From Methylotenera_A sp031429035 (GTDB lineage Bacteria > Pseudomonadota > Gammaproteobacteria > Burkholderiales > Methylophilaceae): 10,906 nucleotides of DNA. Of this stretch, positions 7,042 to 10,906 are shown one piece after another (the first letter of the stretch is position 1; each line of letters opens with the position of its first letter). A program made the translations under genes and the position numbers. The notes beneath the pieces were generated by a model. The model made no database searches and was not told where the DNA came from. It saw only the letters and a program-made list of their open reading frames with translations. The DNA lies in assembly GCA_031429035.1 (NCBI GenBank), contig JANOYU010000137.1, positions 1 through 10,906 of the forward strand, read 5' to 3'.

Positions 7042-9003
7042 CATACTAAAAAATTTGGTCTAGCCTCTAAAATCACCCGCTATTACTATGTGGATGGCAA
7101 AGCCGTCGGCGGAGTTGGCAACGACGGCCCAAGCCGTGTTGACTACGTACAAAGCATGGCCAACCGCAGTAGCCAAAAAGGCAATTACGCTGGTTGGAAA
7201 CCGGTGGCCAGTGCCGACTTTGACCAGAACTACGAACCGATCAGCCCGACTAACCCAGGGCCGGTGGCGACTAGCTACACGGTACGCAATGGCGATACGT
7301 TACAATCCATTGCCCGTACCGTATGGGGCGATTCTGCCATGTGGTACTTAATCGCCGATGCCAATGGTTTAGCCAGTGGCAGCACGCTTAGTGCCAATAT
7401 GGTGCTAATCATCCCCAACAAAGTCACTAATATCCACAACAACGCAGGCACGTTCCGCCCTTACAACCCGGGTGAAGCGATAGGTGACACCAGCCCAACC
7501 TTACCAGTTGCTCCGTCACCACCCAAGAAGAAGAAGAAATGCGGTGGCATCGGGGCGATTATTGCGGCAGTGGTGAGTGTAGTTGCAACTTACGTGTTAG
7601 GCCCAATTGGCGGAAATATCGTCAGCCAAGTGTTTAACAATGTGATTGGCATACAAAAAGGCTTTAGCTTTAGCAACTTTGCTATGAGCGTAGTGCAGCA
7701 GTTTGGTGGATTGCCTCAAGTAAAATTAGGCAGTGATATCCTTACTAAAGCTGCAAACGCTGCTATATCTAACGTTGCCAGCCAAGGCCTTAGCATCATC
7801 ACAGGCCAACAAAAAGGCTTTAGTTGGAGCAGCGTTGCCGTGAGTGCAATTGCGGCACCTTTAGTAAGCAAAGTGAATGAGAAGCTGCTTGGCGGCAGCA
7901 CTCCATTGTTAGGCAGTATTGCAAGTAACCCAATCGCCGCCCAAACTGTTGCAGGCTTTGTTTCAAGCGGCGTGCAAGAACTTACTCGTGTTGCCATCCA
8001 AGGTGGCAGGATTAACTGGGTAGGCATTGCTAGCAGTACTGCGCAGGCGTTTACCAGTGCGGCGTTAACTAGCGCGATTGCACAACAACGGGCGGTGCAG
8101 GGCAATACTACAGCGGTAGCTCAGAAAGAAGACAGCGCACAAGCGCTCTATAACGCCAACCTAGCCTATGCACAAAACAACGCCTCAGTTGGCGGAGTGT
8201 TAAGCACATCGACTAATCAAGGCGGTTTGACTGCAACCAATGGCAAAGCTGTGTTTGAAGGTTATGTTACTAAGAACAGTGCGGGATACAGTGGCATGAT
8301 TGACACCTCTGATGGTTTAAGTATAGTTGGTATCAAACGTAATGGTGACCCTAATGGTATAGTAAAAGGGTCTGGCACTTACATAGTTGAAAAAGTTTCA
8401 GATGAATGGATGGTCACCCGTGCAACAACTTCCGTTGAAACAGACAAAGCGGCAATCAATGGAATTCTCAATGAACCAGGTTATGCTGCTTGGTTAATGG
8501 GCCAACATATTGAAGCAGAGTTTAAGAATGTTGATAAATTCACTCTTTTTTATAACCCAACGGAAGGTCTTGTGGCGGATGGATGGGAATCCTTACGAGA
8601 CAAAATGGGATTAACAACAGATATTGCTAAGCAGTTTTCTAAAGTATTGGTAGAAACTCAAGCGAGTGGGCGTAATGTTGATTGGGTTGCACATAGTCAA
8701 GGTGGTATTATTTTCAGTGAAGCTGTTAGAATAAGCGACAGTAACCTTTCTAATATGAGTGTCGTATTTCATTCTGGAGGGAATAATGAGTGGGTGACCA
8801 ACAAAATTTTAGACCGTGCTGAAATTAGTTTAATAGGGGAAGGCTATCGTAACCATCCCCTTGACCCTGTTCCCAATATCGCTGGGTTTAATACGGCTAA
8901 TCCAATAAAGATAATTGGATCAATATTTGCACTGCCTTTTGTGATTTGGGGTGGATCAGATGTTAGTCCTCATACTCTTCCTCATATAAAAAACGGTGAA
9001 TAA
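7042..9003 (+). CDS. 5'-truncated RHS protein end: LysM plus alpha/beta-hydrolase (lipase-type) toxin tip
   Basis: The frame opens after TAA at 7039-7041 with no ATG; the first possible start is GTG at 7090 (637 residues, numbered from there), with no Shine-Dalgarno. The initial SKITRYYYVDGKAVGGVGND is the end of an RHS core, so the front is missing. Then come a LysM domain (62-110, YTVRNGDTLQSIARTVWGD), a Pro/Lys linker (142-150), a hydrophobic stretch (about 152-175) and degenerate repeats (IQKGFSFSNFAMS near 188, QQKGFSWSSVAVS near 240, RINWVGIASS near 307). The C-terminal domain, from about 455, has the nucleophile elbow VDWVAHSQGG (Ser536), Asp592 (HPLDPVPN) and His628 or His632 (SPHTLPHIKNGE): a likely Ser-Asp-His hydrolase, probably a lipase or phospholipase used against competitors. 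It is either a silent tip module or a pseudogene. Confidence 0.75.
   Translation, partial: HTKKFGLASKITRYYYVDGKAVGGVGNDGPSRVDYVQSMANRSSQKGNYAGWKPVASADFDQNYEPISPTNPGPVATSYTVRNGDTLQSIARTVWGDSAMWYLIADANGLASGSTLSANMVLIIPNKVTNIHNNAGTFRPYNPGEAIGDTSPTLPVAPSPPKKKKKCGGIGAIIAAVVSVVATYVLGPIGGNIVSQVFNNVIGIQKGFSFSNFAMSVVQQFGGLPQVKLGSDILTKAANAAISNVASQGLSIITGQQKGFSWSSVAVSAIAAPLVSKVNEKLLGGSTPLLGSIASNPIAAQTVAGFVSSGVQELTRVAIQGGRINWVGIASSTAQAFTSAALTSAIAQQRAVQGNTTAVAQKEDSAQALYNANLAYAQNNASVGGVLSTSTNQGGLTATNGKAVFEGYVTKNSAGYSGMIDTSDGLSIVGIKRNGDPNGIVKGSGTYIVEKVSDEWMVTRATTSVETDKAAINGILNEPGYAAWLMGQHIEAEFKNVDKFTLFYNPTEGLVADGWESLRDKMGLTTDIAKQFSKVLVETQASGRNVDWVAHSQGGIIFSEAVRISDSNLSNMSVVFHSGGNNEWVTNKILDRAEISLIGEGYRNHPLDPVPNIAGFNTANPIKIIGSIFALPFVIWGGSDVSPHTLPHIKNGE
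8995..8999 (+). promoter_or_regulatory. Shine-Dalgarno inside the toxin end, serving the TTG start at 9006
   Basis: GGTGA within the last toxin codons lies 6 bases before TTG (9006). With the two-base gap between the genes this points to translational coupling of toxin and downstream gene. Confidence 0.45.
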
Positions 9004-9005
9004 TT

Positions 9006-9650
9006 TTGAATTCTAAACTTCGAATTACTCTTTTTTTATCGTGCCTTTTGCTATGTAGCATTGGCGCAAAGGGAAATAATATGCCAACTGATTACAAGAT
9101 TACAATGGATAACATAGCGTTCTTAATGTCGACGCCAATTCTTCCTGACAATGAATTTGTTACTTACCTTCCTTTTCTTTCGCTGGATGATGATGCGTTA
9201 TTTGAAAAATCAAAGCGCATTACAGGTCTAAAAATTCATTGGACATACCGCAGTGGCGTGTTTCGAAAAGTGGCTGGTGTGATTGAATTGAAAGTAATGC
9301 TTCAAGCTTCATGCGAAAATGATGTCAGCTCACATGAAGGATTAAAACGTGAGTTATATGCGTACTTCAAAAAGGAGCTATCAAAGGTAGGTTACACTGG
9401 GACTCCAATTGAATTTGAAAATGTGAATATTAATGGTAGGTCTTGGTTGAAATATATAGTACCCATTCTAGGTGTTACTGAATACTCGATAAAATTGTCT
9501 AGCAAAAGATTTTTGACTGTTCGATTTGCTTTCATTGATAACACTGGTGAAAGTTTACCTAAGTGGCAAATGGAAGCTAATCAGCTAATGATGGACCTGG
9601 TCAAGTCATTGAAAATCGAAGCCCCTGGGTTCAACTACGAAGAAAAATAA
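9006..9650 (+). CDS. Small secreted protein, probable immunity partner of the hydrolase toxin
   Basis: No family is recognised with certainty. The 214-residue product begins at TTG, two bases after the toxin stop, and has an N-terminal signal peptide (MNSKLRITLFLSCLLLCSIG..., cleavage likely near residues 20-23). The cysteine in LLLC lacks the small residue before it needed for a lipobox, so a soluble periplasmic protein is more likely than a lipoprotein. The mature part alternates strands and helices; the last third (INGRSWLKYIV..., YSIKLSSKRFLTVRFAFID, then a helix LMMDLVKSLKIE) recalls the small alpha/beta domains of DcrB/PsbP type and of Tli-type immunity proteins, but this is a weak impression. 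Position, coupling and a periplasmic address fit an immunity protein to a membrane-lipid hydrolase. The region is AT-rich compared with the RHS core. Confidence 0.6.
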   Translation: MNSKLRITLFLSCLLLCSIGAKGNNMPTDYKITMDNIAFLMSTPILPDNEFVTYLPFLSLDDDALFEKSKRITGLKIHWTYRSGVFRKVAGVIELKVMLQASCENDVSSHEGLKRELYAYFKKELSKVGYTGTPIEFENVNINGRSWLKYIVPILGVTEYSIKLSSKRFLTVRFAFIDNTGESLPKWQMEANQLMMDLVKSLKIEAPGFNYEEK

Positions 9651-9676
9651 CAATAGAATAACAATAGCGAGCGTAG

Positions 9677-9705
9677 GGTGTGCAAAATGACCTTATTTGC
9701 ACACC
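9677..9705. repeat. REP-like hairpin 1 (GGTGTGCAAA palindrome)
   Basis: GGTGTGCAAA (9677-9686) pairs perfectly with TTTGCACACC (9696-9705) across a 9-base loop. It begins 27 bases after the immunity gene stop; without a T-tract on either side it is more a repeat element than an intrinsic terminator, though it could stabilise the 3' end of the transcript. Confidence 0.7.
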
Positions 9706-9721
9706 GATAACATCAAACCAC

Positions 9722-9746
9722 GGTGGGCAAACTGCGTTTGCCCACC
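9722..9746. repeat. REP-like hairpin 2 (GGTGGGCAAA palindrome)
   Basis: GGTGGGCAAA (9722-9731) pairs perfectly with TTTGCCCACC (9737-9746) across the loop CTGCG. It differs from hairpin 1 by one base in each arm, and the change keeps the pair (T-A to G-C). Confidence 0.75.
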
Positions 9747-9763
9747 CTACTAAAACCACCCAT

Positions 9764-9796
9764 TTCGCCACATTTAAACGCTTTAACACCTGCCCT
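9764..9796. repeat. 33-bp direct repeat, copy 1
   Basis: Begins TTCGCCACATTTAAACG; matches copy 2 (9928-9960) at 29 of 33 positions. It stands 14 bases after the CCTAC end of REP-like hairpin 2. Confidence 0.75.
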
Positions 9797-9805
9797 GCAG
9801 AACTC

Positions 9806-9836
9806 GTAGGACGGATAAACGCAGTGTAATCCGTCG
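9806..9836. repeat. GACGGAT palindrome, copy 1 of an inverted pair
   Basis: GACGGAT (9810-9816) pairs with ATCCGTC (9829-9835) over a 12-base loop. The 31-base unit starts GTAGGACGGAT and matches the reverse complement of 9886-9916 at 26 of 31 positions. Confidence 0.7.
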
Positions 9837-9885
9837 GATGAAAACATGACAATACTACTAAAATGTTTCTTTCTTAACCCACCTG

Positions 9886-9916
9886 CGACGGATAACGCTA
9901 CGCTCATCCGTCCTAC
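9886..9916. repeat. GACGGAT palindrome, copy 2 (inverted)
   Basis: GACGGAT (9887-9893) pairs with ATCCGTC (9906-9912), again with a 12-base loop. It lies in opposite orientation to copy 1, with 49 bases between, so the two could also pair with each other as one long cruciform. Confidence 0.7.
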
Positions 9917-9927
9917 AAACCATTCTA

Positions 9928-9960
9928 TTCGCCAAATTTAAACGTTTTAACACATGCGCT
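9928..9960. repeat. 33-bp direct repeat, copy 2
   Basis: Begins TTCGCCAAATTTAAACG; four differences from copy 1. It again follows a palindrome ending in CCTAC (9912-9916), after 11 bases, so the repeat appears to be part of a larger duplicated unit. Confidence 0.75.
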
Positions 9961-10010
9961 ACCAAGCAATATCCATGTGCCTTGTAGGCTTAATGATTTT
10001 AATGATTAAG

Positions 10011-10034
10011 AGCCACTGGATTCCGTGGTTTTTT
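10011..10034 (+). terminator. Weak terminator-like hairpin beside the vapC stop
   Basis: CCAC (10013-10016) pairs with GTGG (10025-10028) around an 8-base loop and is followed by six T (10029-10034). The stem is short (four firm pairs, possibly two more weak ones). It would act on plus-strand transcripts coming from the toxin/immunity side and so shield vapC from antisense reading. Confidence 0.3.
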
Positions 10035-10410
10035 AAGGAACAAACACCTCAACCTTTAACGTTTTAACTGCGCTGAAATGCTTATTATTGGCGGTTAATA
10101 TCGTTAAATTATGTTCCAAAGCGGTTGCAGCAATTAAGGCATCGGCTAACTGCAAGCCATGTGATAGCGCGTAAGTTTCTACCAGCTTTGCCGCGTGGTT
10201 AGATATGGCAGTATTGATAGGTAAAGTCTCGGTGCTATTTAAAGCTAGACCTTTTTTGATGCTGGCTAACTCTTGTTTATTACGCGCACCTTGTATTAAT
10301 TCAATATAGGTAACAGCAGAAATGCGCCAAGGGTTAATATTTTGCAAACGTGTTGCGGCACCTGTATGACCACGTGTTAACCAAATGAGTACATCTGTAT
10401 CAATTAACAT
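10033..10410 (-). CDS. vapC: VapC-type PIN-domain ribonuclease toxin
   Basis: VapC toxins are metal-dependent ribonucleases that cut tRNA or rRNA when their antitoxin is lost. The 125-residue protein has the PIN-fold acidic residues: Asp4 (MLIDTDVLIWL), Glu37 (YIELIQGA) and Asp90 (LQLADALIAATAL), with TANNKHF near residue 106 where the fourth site usually lies; here an Asn takes the place sometimes held by Asp, which is common in the family. The ATG at 10410 has no good Shine-Dalgarno; the toxin is 30 bases downstream of the antitoxin, so its translation probably depends on that of vapB. The cognate tRNA or rRNA target cannot be told from the sequence. Confidence 0.92.
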   Translation of the reverse strand: MLIDTDVLIWLTRGHTGAATRLQNINPWRISAVTYIELIQGARNKQELASIKKGLALNSTETLPINTAISNHAAKLVETYALSHGLQLADALIAATALEHNLTILTANNKHFSAVKTLKVEVFVP

Positions 10411-10420
10411 GCGGTGTGCT

Positions 10421-10452
10421 TAGCCTAAAAACGAGATAGCTTAAAAACGAGG
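10421..10452. repeat. 16-bp tandem duplication across the vapB stop
   Basis: TAGCCTAAAAACGAGA (10421-10436) is followed directly by TAGCTTAAAAACGAGG (10437-10452), two differences in 16. The second unit holds the last vapB codons and stop, so the vapB-vapC spacer contains a decayed copy of the vapB end. Confidence 0.75.
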
Positions 10453-10680
10453 CGCGCGCAACTGGCGCGTATAAGCCGATACATCAGCCATATCTTGCCT
10501 ATCTTGCCACAAACCAAATAATGGATTATCGACCAAAGGTGAATTATTGGTTGATTTTGCTGATTCTACTTCCTCTTCAATACGTACAGTGACATGCTTG
10601 GTAAGCGTGCTGGGCAAATGGGCGCGCCAAGCATCGGGCAACTCGTTAAGCGCTACATGCTCAATCACAACGGCGTTCAT
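10441..10680 (-). CDS. vapB: VapB-type antitoxin
   Basis: Antitoxin partner of the PIN toxin, 79 residues from the ATG at 10680 (a GTG one codon upstream is possible). The N-terminal part (EHVALNELPDAWRAHLP, then a strand THVTVRI-like KHVTVRIEEE) is the kind of short DNA-binding/dimer region seen in this VapB subgroup, and the C-terminal tail, NPLFGLWQDRQDMADVSAYT then RQLRAPRF, matches the toxin-neutralising motif (PLFGxWxDR) that inserts into the PIN active site. An AAGGA (plus 10688-10692) stands at proper distance before the ATG. Probably autoregulated together with vapC from the promoter just upstream. Confidence 0.88.
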   Translation of the reverse strand: MNAVVIEHVALNELPDAWRAHLPSTLTKHVTVRIEEEVESAKSTNNSPLVDNPLFGLWQDRQDMADVSAYTRQLRAPRF

Positions 10681-10686
10681 CACATA

Positions 10687-10744
10687 TCCTTTTACAAAAA
10701 CTCAATAAACATTATTTTACGCTAATAAATTTTAGTTAGTACAA
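10687..10744 (-). promoter_or_regulatory. vapBC promoter and ribosome site region
   Basis: On the minus strand a TTGTAC (10739-10744) and a TAAAAT (10714-10719) could be -35 and -10 elements, though the spacing of 19 is long. TTATT (10712-10716) and AATAA (10724-10728) form a small inverted repeat over the -10 area that might be the VapB operator. AAGGA lies before the vapB ATG. The -35 candidate already overlaps the RHS fragment on the other strand. Confidence 0.35.
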
Positions 10745-10906
10745 GATTTTTTAGCTGCGACTTACAACTACAACCGCGCAGGCTGGCTGACTAGTCAAAC
10801 AGCTGACACTGGCCAAGACATTGCCTACACCCACTTTAATAACGGCTATGTGCAATCGGTACACGATAAAGCCTTAGGCATGTACACCTATTATGAGTAT
10901 GACTAC
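10736..10906 (+). CDS. Second RHS/YD-repeat fragment, no start, continues past window edge
   Basis: After TAG at 10733-10735 the frame is open to the last base and reads as RHS/YD repeats: TYNYNRAGWLTSQTADTG, then YTHFNNGYVQSVHDKALGMY and TYYEYDY, with the tyrosine-aromatic spacing of about 20 residues typical of the RHS shell. There is no ATG or GTG with a ribosome site before the repeat begins, so this copy also lacks its front. It corresponds to an inner part of an RHS core, whereas the piece at 7042 is a core end plus tip; the two are therefore in the wrong order for one gene and are most likely separate remnants. Whether it runs on into a toxin tip lies outside the window. Confidence 0.7.

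Larger units (their letters stand above)
9651..10032. other. Gene-free spacer filled with REP-like palindromes and direct repeats
   Basis: About 380 bases without a credible gene. The short open frames seen here on the minus strand run through palindromes and have no ribosome sites. The stretch holds two related hairpins (9677-9705, 9722-9746), an inverted pair of GACGGAT palindromes (9806-9836, 9886-9916), a 33-bp direct repeat (9764-9796, 9928-9960), an AT-rich imperfect palindrome (9989-10010) and a weak terminator-like hairpin near 10011-10034. Such clusters are typical of spreading intergenic REP-like elements. Confidence 0.7.

Noticed and set aside
7088..7351. 87-codon frame starting with ATG at 7088
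   Set aside because: Runs in another frame over the RHS end and LysM coding sequence; the latter frame has clear domain similarity.
9006..9075. Lipoprotein signal in the immunity candidate (LLLC)
   Set aside because: The residue before the cysteine is Leu, not Gly, Ala or Ser as a lipobox needs; a normal signal peptide is more likely.
9631..9907. Two short minus-strand open frames in the repeat region
   Set aside because: They consist mostly of palindromic repeats, overlap each other in different frames and lack ribosome sites.
9671..9960. CRISPR array
   Set aside because: The repeats are only two-fold, palindromic and unequal in spacing, with no regular spacer pattern and no cas genes.

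Overview
The window looks like a chromosomal segment of a low-to-moderate-GC betaproteobacterium. I think of the Methylophilaceae (Methylotenera-like), from protein flavour and gene order; this is an inference, not a database result. Two parts meet near position 7040: a conserved housekeeping cluster on the minus strand (1-7034) and an accessory region (7042-10906) with remnants of RHS polymorphic-toxin genes, a toxin-antitoxin pair and intergenic repeats.

Housekeeping part, read on the minus strand from 7034 down to 1: ybgC, tolQ, tolR, tolA, tolB, pal, cpoB, then queE, a small VOC-fold gene and the start of queC, which runs off the left edge. The Tol-Pal genes encode the envelope machine that couples the proton-motive force (TolQRA, inner membrane) to periplasmic TolB and the peptidoglycan-binding lipoprotein Pal, keeping the outer membrane joined to the septum during division; CpoB links this to peptidoglycan synthesis and YbgC is the usual thioesterase partner. 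Genes are packed with overlaps or gaps of a few bases, except before tolB (AT-rich spacer) and after cpoB, where a strong hairpin probably ends the tol-pal transcript. QueE and QueC make the 7-deazaguanine precursor preQ0 for queuosine; the VOC gene between them is an unusual guest, coupled to queC by a TAATG overlap.

Accessory part: immediately outside the ybgC start lies a plus-strand reading frame of RHS type that has lost its 5' end. It carries the end of an RHS core, a LysM domain, a Lys/Pro linker, a hydrophobic segment with degenerate repeats, and a C-terminal alpha/beta-hydrolase domain with an AHSQGG nucleophile elbow, i.e. a probable lipase-type toxin tip. Two bases later a small secreted protein starts at TTG; I read it as the matching periplasmic immunity protein. 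A gene-free stretch of about 380 bases (9651-10032) follows, filled with REP-like palindromes and a 33-bp direct repeat. Then comes a minus-strand VapBC toxin-antitoxin pair, and at 10736 a second start-less RHS fragment on the plus strand runs off the right edge.

The most interesting reading is that 7042-10906 is an array of displaced RHS ends (orphan toxin/immunity modules) inserted directly against the tol-pal promoter region. In many gammaproteobacteria ruvB precedes ybgC; here that place is taken by the toxin tip.
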